From the NCBI RefSeq assembly GCF_002251855.1, contig NZ_NOXW01000018.1, forward strand, positions 150,054 to 214,053: DNA of 64,000 bases, written 5' to 3'. Source of the DNA: Rhodoferax sp. TH121 (lineage in GTDB: Bacteria; Pseudomonadota; Gammaproteobacteria; Burkholderiales; Burkholderiaceae_C). The translations under genes were made by a program, and so were the position numbers. Of this stretch, positions 53,964 to 63,959 are shown one piece after another (position 1 is the stretch's first letter; each line of letters begins with the position of its first letter). The notes beneath the pieces are model-generated. The model was not told the origin of the DNA, did no database searches, and saw only the letters and a program-made list of their open reading frames with translations.

Positions 53964-55085
53964 TCAGCGTACGGAGCGCGCCAGGTAACGTTTGCGCCAA
54001 AAAAAGACCGCGAGCAGCACCGCTGTGAATGCCATGCTGCCGATGGCCCACCAAAAGCCGCTTTGCTGGTGCAGCAGGGGGATGAAGTCGAAGTTCATCC
54101 CGAAAATACCCGCGATCAGGTTCAAGGGCAAGAAGATGGCAGTCAGTACAGTGAGCGTGCGCATGATGTCGTTGGTGCGGCTGCCTTGCACGCTAAAGTG
54201 CATCTGCACCGCAGTTTCTACGCTCTGTTCCAGTCGGCGCACATGGTGCACTACGCGTTCAATGTGTTCCAGCACGTCGCGGCTGCGCACCTGCAGCAGT
54301 TCACGCTCGCGCACCTCGGCCGGGCTGTCTGGCTCGGGCCAGGTTTTGATCGCCTCAATCCAGTCCTGAACGCTGGAGCGCTGCTCCTCGCAGACGTCGT
54401 CCAATTGGTGCAGCGCCATGCGCGCGTCCAGCAGCGAGCCCCAGTTGCTAAAGCGGGTGCGTGGGCTCAACAGCTCGGTTTGCCAGTGGTCCAGCTGCTG
54501 GGTCAGCTCTTTGCGCAGGGCCAGGTAGCCGTCCACCATGTGGTTGACGATGCGCAGCATCAGGTCTGCCGGGCTGGTGGGTAGCCGGGCACCCGCTGCG
54601 CGTGATTCGCTGCTGGCGGCTTGCAGCAGCTTGGCGGCGTAGGCATCGCGCACCGCGCAGTCCGTCGGGTGCACGGTGAGCAGCACGCGGTCGAACACCG
54701 CGAATCCGACTGGGCTGGTGTCGATGCGCCGCAGGATGGGCGGGCCGCCGCGTTTGGGCGCCACATTCAGGGGCTGGCCGGGCTGTTCCAGGTCGGTGGG
54801 GCGGTTGCCCGCGGCCAGGCGGCGGAACACCAGCAGGTCGTACTGCGAGGTGTAGTCGTAGTGCGAGGGCAGCTGGTTGTTGATCAGGTCGGAGATGTGC
54901 AGGTCCACCAGTTGCACGCCGCACAGGGCTTGCAGCGTCGTTTGCACCTCAGCCTGCGCCACCTCGAACTCGCGCCGTGCGCACGCTATCCACACGTAAC
55001 TTTCGGGTGGAATGCCTTGGGCCGCGAGCTCGGCCAGGCTTTGGCCCTCGGTCACGCCATGGGCTTGGATGTGAAAGATGCGCAT
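53964..55085 (-). CDS. CorA/ZntB-family metal transporter
   Basis: This 373-residue protein has a large soluble N-terminal domain and two C-terminal membrane segments. The pore motif GMN is present in GIFGMNFDFIPLL, the hallmark of CorA channels (Mg, Co, Ni or Zn). The ATG at 55085 is preferred to an in-frame start 11 codons upstream. Selectivity cannot be inferred. Confidence 0.9.
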   Translation of the reverse strand: MRIFHIQAHGVTEGQSLAELAAQGIPPESYVWIACARREFEVAQAEVQTTLQALCGVQLVDLHISDLINNQLPSHYDYTSQYDLLVFRRLAAGNRPTDLEQPGQPLNVAPKRGGPPILRRIDTSPVGFAVFDRVLLTVHPTDCAVRDAYAAKLLQAASSESRAAGARLPTSPADLMLRIVNHMVDGYLALRKELTQQLDHWQTELLSPRTRFSNWGSLLDARMALHQLDDVCEEQRSSVQDWIEAIKTWPEPDSPAEVRERELLQVRSRDVLEHIERVVHHVRRLEQSVETAVQMHFSVQGSRTNDIMRTLTVLTAIFLPLNLIAGIFGMNFDFIPLLHQQSGFWWAIGSMAFTAVLLAVFFWRKRYLARSVR

Positions 55086-55125
55086 GGATGTCCAGAATAT
55101 GGATAAAAGTGCCCGCAAAGTCCGT

Positions 55126-55159
55126 GGGTTGTGCGCAAACAGCTCCTGTTTTTATAGCA
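55126..55159 (+). repeat. Interspersed repeat family 1, partial copy after hemB
   Basis: Only the right half is present: GGGTTGTGCGCAAACAGC, TCCTGTTTTTATAGC. It lies between the CorA start and the hemB stop. Confidence 0.7.
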
Positions 55160-56260
<1,101 letters not shown>

Positions 56261-56274
56261 TTACAAAAAAATGC

Positions 56275-56303
56275 TTGTCACACGGCCGCAACATTGCTAA
56301 ATT
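56275..56303 (+). promoter_or_regulatory. Sigma-70 promoter of candidate sRNA
   Basis: TTGTCA (56275-56280), a 17-bp spacer and TAAATT (56298-56303) predict a transcript start near 56310, at the foot of the first hairpin of the candidate sRNA. Confidence 0.7.
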
Positions 56304-56309
56304 CGACCC

Positions 56310-56409
56310 CGGATAGCTTGCTATCCCCCGCTTTTCCTCCCTGAGCGGGGCCTTGATGTGTGACAGCAAATAGGCTTACCACCCCAGCCCACGTGCTGGG
56401 GTTTTTTTT
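56310..56409 (+). ncRNA. Candidate small RNA with CCUCCC loop
   Basis: This ~100-nt transcript is predicted between a good promoter and a strong terminator in the hemB-hemJ gap. Hairpin 1: GGATAG (56311-56316), CTTG loop, CTATCC (56321-56326). Hairpin 2: CCCCGC (56326-56331) / GCGGGG (56345-56350), with a 13-nt loop that displays CCUCCC (56336-56341), complementary to a Shine-Dalgarno core. An unstructured linker follows, then terminator CCCCAGC / GCTGGGG and eight U. No coding potential is evident. The design fits an antisense riboregulator acting on ribosome sites. I do not recognise the family. Confidence 0.65.
56382..56409 (+). terminator. Terminator of candidate sRNA
   Basis: CCCCAGC (56382-56388) pairs with GCTGGGG (56395-56401) over a 6-nt loop, followed by eight T (56402-56409). 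From 56410 to 56564 no gene was seen. Confidence 0.9.
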
Positions 56410-56564
56410 GCCTGTACTTTTTGCGCATCTTCTTTCGCTGGTGCGGGACGGGCGGGTGTTTTGCTCCGTGTCCCCCGGCTTTCGGCCTCCTCCTTGACCT
56501 GCGCAAAACGCCCACCCATCCCGCATCGGAAGTGTTGCGCGCGCAAGTACCAGCGACTGCACAA

Positions 56565-56645
56565 TTTGCCGCCGGGCCGCCCCAAGGCAAATTAGCCCCC
56601 TTGGGTGGGCAGCGACCCGCACAGCAGTGGAGCGTGGGGGCTACA
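56565..56645 (+). repeat. GC-rich repeat family 2, copy upstream of hemJ
   Basis: The sequence reads TTTGCCGCCGGGCCGCCCC, AAGGCAAATTAGCCCCC, TTGGGTGGGCAGCGACCCGC, ACAGCAGTGGAGCGTGGGGG. It is nearly identical to the copy at 28455 and ends eight bases before the hemJ start. Confidence 0.85.
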
Positions 56646-56652
56646 CTTGCTC

Positions 56653-57081
56653 ATGCTCTGGGTCAAAGCCTTCCACATCGTCTTCGTAGCCAGCTGGTTT
56701 GCTGGTTTGTTCTACCTGCCCCGCATTTTTGTGAACCTGGCGCTGGTGCCACCGGGCTCCGAGGCCGAGCGTGCGCGTTTGTTGCTCATGGCGCGCAAGC
56801 TGATGCGCTTTACCACCTTGCTGGCGGTGCCGGCCATCGTGCTCGGAGGCTGGCTCTGGTTGGGCTATGGCATTGGGCGCGGCCCGGGCAATGGCTGGAT
56901 GCATGCCAAGTTGTTCATCGTGCTGCTGGTGCTGGGCTACCACCATGCCTGTGGCGTGTTGCTGCGCAAGCTGGCGGCGGGCACGCTGCAGCGCAGCCAT
57001 GTGTGGTTCCGCTGGTTCAATGAGATTCCGGTGCTGATGCTGACGGCGGTGGTCGTGCTGGTGGTGGTCAAACCTTTTTAA
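56653..57081 (+). CDS. hemJ: Protoporphyrinogen IX oxidase HemJ
   Basis: This 142-residue membrane protein has four hydrophobic segments. The N-terminus MLWVKAFHIVFVASWFAG and LFYLPRIFV are the HemJ (UPF0093) signature, with a conserved His in KAFHI and in WMHAKL. It oxidises protoporphyrinogen IX in heme synthesis, fitting the nearby hemB. It is often annotated as CopD-like. The start is the ATG at 56653; its ribosome site is poor because a repeat abuts it. Confidence 0.88.
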   Translation: MLWVKAFHIVFVASWFAGLFYLPRIFVNLALVPPGSEAERARLLLMARKLMRFTTLLAVPAIVLGGWLWLGYGIGRGPGNGWMHAKLFIVLLVLGYHHACGVLLRKLAAGTLQRSHVWFRWFNEIPVLMLTAVVVLVVVKPF

Positions 57082-57089
57082 GGGCGCAC

Positions 57090-58184
57090 ATGCACAAATC
57101 TGCCGCGTGGCCCTTGGCTTGGCTCTATGCAGGTTTGGTGGTCTACGCGAGCTGCTACCCGTTTGTGGACTGGCGGGACCAGGGCATTGCTCCTTGGGAG
57201 TTCTTGTTTGCGCCCATGGCGCGCTACTGGACTGGGTTTGATGTCGGTGTGAATGTGGTGGGCTATGTGCCGCTGGGCGCACTGCTGGCCTTGGGGGCTT
57301 TGCGCACCCGGCGCAGCCATTACCCGGTCCTGGGTGCCGTGCTGCTGGCCACGCTCCTGTCGCTGCTGATGGAGGCCTTGCAAAGTTACTTGCCCGCCCG
57401 CATCCCATCCCGCGAGGACTTTTTGCTCAACACCCTGGGGGCTGCCATCGGGGCCTGTGGGGCCTTGCTGCTGGAGCGCTGGGGTGCGATTGACCGCTGG
57501 AGTCGGGTGCGAGCGCGCTGGTTTGTGCCGCATTCTCGGGGCGGGTTGGTGCTTTTGGCCCTGTGGCCGGCGGCGCTGCTCTTCCCTGCGCCCGTGCCAC
57601 TGGGGCTGGGCCAGGTGCTGGAGCGCGTGGAGCTGGCGCTGGCCGACTGGCTGAGCGACACGCCCTACCTGCACTGGTTGCCCGCCCGTGATGCCGAGCT
57701 GACGGCGCTGGCGCCAGGTACTGAAATGTTGTGCGTGGCCTTGGGGTTGTTGATTCCGTGTTTGCTGGGCTTTTGCATTGTTCGTCCCTTGTGGCGGCGG
57801 CTGGTGTTGGTGGCGGGCTTGGTGCTGGTGGCGGTGGTGGTGACAGCGCTCTCGGCCGCCATGAGTTGGGGGCCTCTGCATGCCTGGGCCTGGCTGGATT
57901 TGCCGGCCCAGTGGGGCCTTGTGGTGGGTGCTTTGCTGGCCCTGGGTTTGGCGTTTATGCCCTGGCGCGGTGGCGCGGCCCTGGCATTGGTGGCTTTGGG
58001 GCTGTATATCAGTGTGTTGAACCAGGCGCCTGAGAGCCCGTACTTTGCGCAGACCTTGCAGCATTGGGAGCAGGGGCGTTTCATCCGTTTCCACGGGCTG
58101 GCCCAGTGGCTGGGCTGGCTCTGGCCATACGGCGCCCTGGTGTATTTGTTGGCGCAACTGGGGCGGCGCAGCGATGAAACCTAA
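57090..58184 (+). CDS. VanZ-family membrane protein
   Basis: This 364-residue protein has about nine hydrophobic segments. The first ~125 residues are VanZ-like (DVGVNVVGYVPLGALLAL, LLSLLMEALQSYLPARIPS, DFLLNTLGAAIGA). The C-terminal half is a further membrane region without a recognised family. It starts eight bases after hemJ, so it is probably co-transcribed; no functional tie to heme is known. Confidence 0.85.
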   Translation: MHKSAAWPLAWLYAGLVVYASCYPFVDWRDQGIAPWEFLFAPMARYWTGFDVGVNVVGYVPLGALLALGALRTRRSHYPVLGAVLLATLLSLLMEALQSYLPARIPSREDFLLNTLGAAIGACGALLLERWGAIDRWSRVRARWFVPHSRGGLVLLALWPAALLFPAPVPLGLGQVLERVELALADWLSDTPYLHWLPARDAELTALAPGTEMLCVALGLLIPCLLGFCIVRPLWRRLVLVAGLVLVAVVVTALSAAMSWGPLHAWAWLDLPAQWGLVVGALLALGLAFMPWRGGAALALVALGLYISVLNQAPESPYFAQTLQHWEQGRFIRFHGLAQWLGWLWPYGALVYLLAQLGRRSDET

Positions 58185-58193
58185 AATCCGGCC

Positions 58194-58544
58194 ATGACCG
58201 ACGCCACCGCACCCCAGAGCTCGTACTACGAGCGACACATCTTTTTCTGCCTGAACGAACGTACCAACGGCGAGGCCTGTTGCGCCCAGTTCCAGGCCCA
58301 GGCGGCGTTTGACCGCTGCAAGCAGCAAGTCAAGGCGGCAGGCCTGGCCGGCCCGGGCAAGGTGCGGGTCAACAAGGCAGGCTGCCTGGACCGATGTGCT
58401 GCAGGGCCCGTTGCGGTGGTCTACCCCGAGGCTGTGTGGTACAGCTTTGTGGACGTACAAGACATTGACGAGATCGTCGAGTCGCACCTTAAGAACGGTA
58501 AGGTGGTGGAGCGGCTGCTGACGCCGCCTCACTTGGGTCGCTAA
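58194..58544 (+). CDS. Thioredoxin-like [2Fe-2S] ferredoxin
   Basis: This 116-residue protein has four cysteines in the thioredoxin-like ferredoxin pattern: FFCLNERTNGEACC, then NKAGCLDRCAAGP. Such proteins carry one [2Fe-2S] cluster; the physiological partner is unknown. It lies nine bases after the VanZ gene in the same operon. Confidence 0.87.
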   Translation: MTDATAPQSSYYERHIFFCLNERTNGEACCAQFQAQAAFDRCKQQVKAAGLAGPGKVRVNKAGCLDRCAAGPVAVVYPEAVWYSFVDVQDIDEIVESHLKNGKVVERLLTPPHLGR

Positions 58545-58549
58545 TTTCA

Positions 58550-58604
58550 AGCCAAATTGGCCTCTATCCTTTATGGATACCGCGTGAGCAGCTATTGTAT
58601 TGAT
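58550..58604 (+). repeat. Interspersed repeat family 1, copy before the hydrolase gene
   Basis: The sequence reads AAGCCAAATTGGCCTCTATC, CTTTATGGATACCGCGTGAG, CAGCTATTGTATTGATAG. It ends about ten bases before the hydrolase ATG, separating it from the ferredoxin gene. Confidence 0.85.
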
Positions 58605-58613
58605 AGTAATTGA

Positions 58614-59243
58614 ATGAATGCCTTGACCCAGAAAATCAGCCTGACCGGGCCTGCGGGCGCCTTGGAAGCCCTGCTGGACCTACCGCCAGAGGGTGTTGCG
58701 CCGCGGGGTACGGCGGTGATTGCCCACCCGCACCCGCTGTTTGGCGGCACCATGGACAACAAGGTGGTGCAGACTCTGGCACGCGCTTTTGTGCTCTCGG
58801 GCTGGCGCGCGGTGCGGTTCAATTTTCGCGGCGTTGGCGCCAGCGAAGGCGCCTACGACGAAGGCCGTGGTGAGTTGCAAGACCTGCTCGCCGTGGTGGG
58901 CCACAGCGCGCCCGACGGTCCTTTGGCGCTGGCAGGCTTCTCGTTTGGCGCTTTTGTCACCAGCCATGCTGTGGCGGCCTTGGCTGCTCGTGATCCGCAG
59001 GCGGTAGTGCTGGTGGGCACGGCGGCCAGTCGCTTCACTGTGGCGCCTATCGGTCCCGACTTGCACGAGCGCACGCTGGTGCTGCACGGCGAGGCTGACG
59101 ACACCGTGCCACTGGCTGACGCCATGGCCTGGGCCCGTCCCCAAACCCTGCCAATCACGGTAGTGCCCGGGGGTGGCCACTTCTTTCATGGACAATTGCC
59201 GCTTTTGCGCAGCTTGGTCGTGCGCCATCTGCGCGCGGTGTGA
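58614..59243 (+). CDS. Alpha/beta hydrolase
   Basis: This 209-residue cytoplasmic hydrolase has nucleophile Ser in AGFSFGAFVTSHAV, Asp in HGEADDTVPL and His in GGGHFFHG. The N-terminal IAHPHPLFGGTMDNKVV is a signature of this small bacterial hydrolase family. The substrate is unknown. The ATG at 58614 is used; the promoter, if separate, lies in the repeat just upstream. The carboxypeptidase gene follows after 25 bases. Confidence 0.88.
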   Translation: MNALTQKISLTGPAGALEALLDLPPEGVAPRGTAVIAHPHPLFGGTMDNKVVQTLARAFVLSGWRAVRFNFRGVGASEGAYDEGRGELQDLLAVVGHSAPDGPLALAGFSFGAFVTSHAVAALAARDPQAVVLVGTAASRFTVAPIGPDLHERTLVLHGEADDTVPLADAMAWARPQTLPITVVPGGGHFFHGQLPLLRSLVVRHLRAV

Positions 59244-59268
59244 GTTTTTCCTCTCTTTTCTACCTCCC

Positions 59269-60453
59269 ATGAAATCTTTCATTGCGGCCTTCTTGGCCTC
59301 TGTGTGCTTGGCCGTTTCCGCCCAAGCCCCCCAGCCTCCTGAAATTGCAGCCCGCGCCTACATGTTGGTGGATGTGACGGCCAATCAGATCTTGGCCTCC
59401 AAAGACATGGACATGCCGGTGGAGCCCGCATCCCTGACCAAGCTGATGACGGCGTATTTGGTGTTTGATGCCTTGCGCAGCAAGAAGATTGACTTCAAGC
59501 AAGCCCTGCCGGTGAGTGAGCGCGCCTGGAAGATGCCGGGCTCCCGCATGTTTATTGACCCCAAGATGCAAGTGCCGGTGGAGGACCTGATCAAAGGCAT
59601 GATTGTGCAGAGCGGCAACGACGCCACCATGGCGCTGGCCGAAGGCGTGGGTGGCACGGCGGAGCGTTTTGTCCAGATGATGAACGAGCAGGCCAAGGTG
59701 CTGGGCATGAAAAACTCGGGCTTCAAAAATCCCGAGGGCTTGACCGAGGCGGGCCACACCACCACGGCGCGCGACTTGAGCATTCTGGCTACCCGTCTGA
59801 TGTCTGACTTTCCTGAATATGTGCACTTTTATGCCATCAAGAAGTACCGCTACCCCGGCACCCCTGCGGCCAACGACAGCAACCGCAATCTGTTGTTGTT
59901 TCGCGATCCCTCAGTAGACGGGCTAAAAACGGGTCACACCGACGCTGCGGGTTACTGCCTGGTGGCCACCGCCAAGCGCGACTTCCCCCATTTGGTCTCT
60001 GCGGGTGCGCCCGCTGGGTCTGCCGCGGCATCGGGAAGCCGCCGCTTGCTGTCGATTGTGCTGGGCGCAGATAGCGAAAATGCCCGGGCCAACGAATCCC
60101 AAAAACTTCTGAATTGGGGCTATACGGCCTTTGAGGCGGTCAAGTTGTTTGATGCCAACCAAGCGGTGGTGACGCCCAAGGTCTGGAAGGGTAGCGCGTC
60201 CGAGGTTAAGGTGGGCAAGACCCAAGCCTTGATTGTGGCTGTGCCTGCGGGCACCGCTAGCCGCCTGAAAACCGAAGTGGTGCGCAATGAGCCGGTGGTT
60301 GCGCCGGTTGCGGTAGGCCAGCAATTGGCCACTTTGCGAGTGCTGGCGGGTGAACAAACCGTTGCCGAAGTGCCTCTGGGGGCCTTGGAGCGGGTGGACC
60401 AAGCCGGGATTTTTGGGCGAGCCTGGGACGGCATTCGTCTCTGGATTCGATGA
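59269..60453 (+). CDS. D-alanyl-D-alanine carboxypeptidase (PBP5/6-like)
   Basis: This 394-residue penicillin-binding protein trims the terminal D-Ala of peptidoglycan. It has a signal peptide (cleavage near VSAQA). Active-site S55-L-T-K58, SGN in VQSGNDATMA and KTG in GLKTGHTDAAG are present. A C-terminal beta domain ends in an amphipathic, Arg/Trp-rich helix (AWDGIRLWIR) for membrane binding. A Gly/Ala/Ser-rich insertion (SAGAPAGSAAASG) sits between the KTG strand and RRLLSIVLG, making this loop longer than in E. coli PBP5. Confidence 0.93.
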   Translation: MKSFIAAFLASVCLAVSAQAPQPPEIAARAYMLVDVTANQILASKDMDMPVEPASLTKLMTAYLVFDALRSKKIDFKQALPVSERAWKMPGSRMFIDPKMQVPVEDLIKGMIVQSGNDATMALAEGVGGTAERFVQMMNEQAKVLGMKNSGFKNPEGLTEAGHTTTARDLSILATRLMSDFPEYVHFYAIKKYRYPGTPAANDSNRNLLLFRDPSVDGLKTGHTDAAGYCLVATAKRDFPHLVSAGAPAGSAAASGSRRLLSIVLGADSENARANESQKLLNWGYTAFEAVKLFDANQAVVTPKVWKGSASEVKVGKTQALIVAVPAGTASRLKTEVVRNEPVVAPVAVGQQLATLRVLAGEQTVAEVPLGALERVDQAGIFGRAWDGIRLWIR

Positions 60454-60469
60454 GCAACTTGCGCCTGCA

Positions 60470-60498
60470 TTGCGCGTAAAACCTCAATCTGGTACATT
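60470..60498 (+). promoter_or_regulatory. Promoter of the str operon
   Basis: TTGCGC (60470-60475), a 17-bp spacer and TACATT (60493-60498) lie 71 bases upstream of rpsL. The predicted start near 60505 leaves a ~64-nt leader. Confidence 0.55.
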
Positions 60499-60507
60499 AG
60501 AAGGCTT

Positions 60508-60564
60508 TTCGGAAATTCCGAAGGGATTCACGTTTTCGTAATATTCAAACGTTTAGGGACGTTT
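60508..60564 (+). promoter_or_regulatory. Structured leader of rpsL
   Basis: A perfect inverted repeat TTCGGAA-A-TTCCGAA (60508-60522) lies just after the predicted transcript start. A second hairpin, AAACGT (60547-60552) / ACGTTT (60559-60564), shows the ribosome site AGGGA in and beside its loop, five or so bases before the ATG. It may be a protein operator plus a translation-control hairpin; function is inferred. Confidence 0.5.
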
Positions 60565-60568
60565 TTCA

Positions 60569-60946
60569 ATGCCAACCATTAACCAACTCGTGCGTCAAGG
60601 CCGTGAGGTCGAGACCATCAAGTCGAAGAGCCCTGCGATGCAGAACTCTCCGCAGCGTCGCGGTGTGTGCACCCGTGTGTACACCACAACGCCTAAAAAA
60701 CCTAACTCCGCTCTGCGTAAAGTCGCCAAAGTGCGCCTGACCAACGGTTTTGAGGTGATTTCCTACATCGGCGGTGAAGGCCACAACCTGCAAGAACACA
60801 GCGTGGTGCTGGTTCGCGGCGGTCGTGTCAAGGACTTGCCCGGTGTGCGTTACCACATCGTCCGCGGTTCGCTGGACTTGCAAGGCGTGAAAGACCGCAA
60901 GCAGTCGCGCTCCAAGTACGGTGCGAAGAAGCCAAAGGCCAAATAA
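60569..60946 (+). CDS. rpsL: 30S ribosomal protein S12
   Basis: This 125-residue protein is part of the decoding centre. Conserved segments: [29 protein letters not shown] (the streptomycin-site lysine of PKKPNS is wild type) and [13 protein letters not shown]. It is the first gene of the str operon. Confidence 0.98.
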
Positions 60947-61032
60947 ATTGGACCGAACCCAAGGTTGCAAACCCTGGATTCGGCAAAGTAAAAGGTGTTT
61001 GTTTGCTGCGTGGCGCAGTGAATAAACGAAGT

Positions 61033-61080
61033 GACCCGCTGTTTGGGTCGAGTAAGTGAGAGTCTTATTGATTAACTCTC
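61033..61080 (+). promoter_or_regulatory. rpsL-rpsG intercistronic hairpins
   Basis: In the 179-base gap between S12 and S7 genes, GACCC (61033-61037) / GGGTC (61045-61049) and GAGAGT (61058-61063) / ACTCTC (61075-61080) can form hairpins. In E. coli the same gap holds the S7 translational repressor site; a like role here is plausible but not shown. Confidence 0.4.
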
Positions 61081-61125
61081 AAGGTGGCCATCCATTGGCG
61101 CCAACTGAAGCAAAGAGGTGAAGAA

Positions 61126-61599
61126 ATGCCACGTCGTCGCGAAGTCCCTAAACGTGAAATCCTGCCGGATCCCAAATTCGGCAACGTCGAGCTGTCCAAA
61201 TTCATGAACGTGATCATGGAAGGCGGCAAAAAGGCTGTTGCAGAGCGCATCATTTACGGTGCCCTCGAGCTGATTGCCAAGAAGCACCCTGATAAGGACC
61301 CTCTGGAAGCCTTTACCGTTGCGATCAACAACGTCAAGCCCATGGTGGAAGTGAAGTCCCGCCGCGTGGGTGGTGCTAACTACCAGGTGCCTGTCGAAGT
61401 GCGTCCTGTCCGCCGTTTGGCTCTGTCCATGCGTTGGATCAAGGAAGCTGCCCGCAAGCGCGGCGAAAAATCCATGGCCCAGCGCCTGGCCAACGAAATG
61501 TTGGAAGCCACTGAAGGCCGTGGCGGCGCCATGAAGAAGCGTGACGAAGTGCACCGCATGGCTGAAGCCAACAAGGCCTTCTCCCACTTCCGCTTCTAA
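61126..61599 (+). CDS. rpsG: 30S ribosomal protein S7
   Basis: This 157-residue 16S rRNA head-assembly protein starts [19 protein letters not shown] and contains [16 protein letters not shown]. The ATG at 61126 follows GAGGTG; the longer in-frame reading is not family-like. It is the second gene of the str operon. Confidence 0.98.
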   Translation: MPRRREVPKREILPDPKFGNVELSKFMNVIMEGGKKAVAERIIYGALELIAKKHPDKDPLEAFTVAINNVKPMVEVKSRRVGGANYQVPVEVRPVRRLALSMRWIKEAARKRGEKSMAQRLANEMLEATEGRGGAMKKRDEVHRMAEANKAFSHFRF

Positions 61600-61745
61600 A
61601 AGCGGACCCCGCGGCTTTCAAGTGGCGGGGTGGTTCTGGCGGCGCAATAGCGCTGTCATGCAGGCCATCCACACTTGGAGAGCCGCACGCCATACTGCGT
61701 TGTGCAGCTGGCGGTTTACAGAATTTGATCAAACAAGGATCCATC

Positions 61746-63848
61746 ATGGCTCGCACTACCCCCATTGAGCGCTACCGCAATATTGGTATTTCTGCGCACA
61801 TTGACGCCGGCAAAACCACCACGACCGAGCGTATTCTTTTCTATACCGGCGTGAACCACAAAATCGGCGAAGTGCACGATGGTGCGGCCACGATGGACTG
61901 GATGGAGCAAGAGCAGGAGCGCGGAATTACTATTACCTCCGCTGCGACGACTTGCTTCTGGAAGGGTATGGACACCTCCTTCCCCGAGCACCGCATCAAC
62001 ATCATCGACACCCCTGGACACGTGGACTTCACGATTGAAGTGGAGCGTTCCATGCGCGTGCTGGATGGCGCTTGCATGGTGTATTGCGCTGTGGGGGGCG
62101 TGCAGCCCCAGTCTGAAACCGTGTGGCGTCAGGCTAACAAGTACAAAGTGCCGCGTTTGGCCTTTGTGAACAAAATGGACCGTACCGGTGCCAACTTCTT
62201 CAAGGTCGTGGACCAGATGAAGCTGCGCCTGAAAGCCAGCCCGGTGCCTATCGTGATTCCGATCGGTGCCGAAGAAAACTTCACTGGCGTGGTCGACCTG
62301 CGCAAAATGAAGGCCATCATTTGGGATGAAGCCTCTCAAGGTATGAAGTTCACCTTCGAAGACATTCCTGCTGACCTCGTGGCGACTGCCAACGAGTGGC
62401 GCGAAAAGATGGTGGAAGCTGCTGCTGAAGCCTCTGAAGAGCTGATGAATAAGTACCTCGAAGAGGGTGAGCTGACCGAGGCGGAAATCACTGCCGGCCT
62501 GCGCGCTCGAACCATCGCTGGCGAAATCCAGCCTATGTTGTGCGGTACTGCGTTCAAGAACAAGGGTGTGCAGCGCATGTTGGACGCCGTGATCGAACTC
62601 ATGCCCTCTCCTCTGGATGTGAAGGCCATCAAGGGCTTCGATGAAGAAGAGAAGGAAGTCACCCGCAAGGCCGACGACAACGAGAAGTTCGCTGCGCTGG
62701 CGTTCAAGCTGATGACGGATCCGTTTGTGGGCCAGCTGACCTTCGTGCGCGTGTACTCCGGCGTTCTGAAGAAGGGCGACACGGTTTACAACGCGGTTCG
62801 CGGCAAGAAGGAGCGTATTGGTCGTATCGTGCAAATGCACGCTAACAACCGCGAAGAGGTGGATGAAATCCGCGCTGGCGACATCGCAGCTTGCGTGGGC
62901 TTGAAGGATGTCACCACTGGTGAAACCCTGTGTGATCCCAATGCTGTGATTACGCTGGAGCGCATGGTGTTCCCCGATTCTGTGATCCGCCAGGCTGTGG
63001 AGCCCAAGTCCAAGGCTGACCAGGAAAAAATGGGTCTCGCGCTGTCTCGTCTGGCTGCCGAAGATCCATCTTTCCGCGTGCAAACCGACGAAGAGTCGGG
63101 CCAGACCATCATTGGTGGTCAGGGCGAATTGCACCTGGAAATCATTGTGGACCGCATGAAGCGCGAATTCGGCGTGGAAGCCAACGTGGGTAAGCCACAA
63201 GTGGCCTACCGCGAAACCATTCGCAAGCAAGTGACCGACGTCGAAGGCAAGTTTGTGCGCCAGTCCGGTGGTAAGGGTCAGTACGGTCACGTGGTGTTGA
63301 CTGTCGAGCCCAACGAAGCCGGCAAGGGCTTTGAGTTCGTCGACGCCATCAAGGGCGGTGTGGTTCCTCGCGAATACATCCCCGCGGTGGAGAAGGGCGT
63401 GATCGAAGCCCTGAACCAAGGCGTGTTGGCCGGCTATCCTGTGGTGGACGTGAAAGTCACCCTGACTTTCGGTTCTTACCACGATGTGGACTCGAACGAA
63501 AACGCGTTCAAGATGGCGGCTATCTTCGGTTTCAAGGAAGGTTGCCGCAAGGCCAACCCCGTGATTCTGGAGCCAATGATGGCCGTGGAAGTGGAAACAC
63601 CTGAAGACTATGCTGGTAACGTGATGGGCGACTTGTCCAGCCGCCGCGGCATGGTGCAGGGCATGGACGACATGGTCGGTGGTGGCAAGGCCATCAAGGC
63701 TGAAGTTCCCCTGTCTGAAATGTTCGGCTACTCCACCACCCTGCGCTCCATGTCGCAAGGTCGTGCTACCTACACGATGGAATTCAAGCACTACGCGGAA
63801 GCTCCGCGCAACGTGTCTGAAGCCATCATGGCTGCGCGCGCCAAGTAA
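61746..63848 (+). CDS. fusA: Elongation factor G
   Basis: This 700-residue translocase has G1 [11 protein letters not shown]3 DTPGHVDF, and G4 NKMD, then EF-G domains II-V with [10 protein letters not shown] in the tail. AAGGATCC precedes the ATG. It is separated from rpsG by 146 bases that contain a GC-rich hairpin (ACCCCGC/GCGGGGT) but no gene. Confidence 0.98.
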   Translation: MARTTPIERYRNIGISAHIDAGKTTTTERILFYTGVNHKIGEVHDGAATMDWMEQEQERGITITSAATTCFWKGMDTSFPEHRINIIDTPGHVDFTIEVERSMRVLDGACMVYCAVGGVQPQSETVWRQANKYKVPRLAFVNKMDRTGANFFKVVDQMKLRLKASPVPIVIPIGAEENFTGVVDLRKMKAIIWDEASQGMKFTFEDIPADLVATANEWREKMVEAAAEASEELMNKYLEEGELTEAEITAGLRARTIAGEIQPMLCGTAFKNKGVQRMLDAVIELMPSPLDVKAIKGFDEEEKEVTRKADDNEKFAALAFKLMTDPFVGQLTFVRVYSGVLKKGDTVYNAVRGKKERIGRIVQMHANNREEVDEIRAGDIAACVGLKDVTTGETLCDPNAVITLERMVFPDSVIRQAVEPKSKADQEKMGLALSRLAAEDPSFRVQTDEESGQTIIGGQGELHLEIIVDRMKREFGVEANVGKPQVAYRETIRKQVTDVEGKFVRQSGGKGQYGHVVLTVEPNEAGKGFEFVDAIKGGVVPREYIPAVEKGVIEALNQGVLAGYPVVDVKVTLTFGSYHDVDSNENAFKMAAIFGFKEGCRKANPVILEPMMAVEVETPEDYAGNVMGDLSSRRGMVQGMDDMVGGGKAIKAEVPLSEMFGYSTTLRSMSQGRATYTMEFKHYAEAPRNVSEAIMAARAK

Positions 63849-63959
63849 TTTGTATTTGTCTGCGACAGTGTGCCGCTCTGTGCCCGTGCGGAGCGAATCA
63901 GCAACATTGTGCAGACATAAAACCAACACACGGGTATAGCTCTTTTGGAGAATTGAAAA

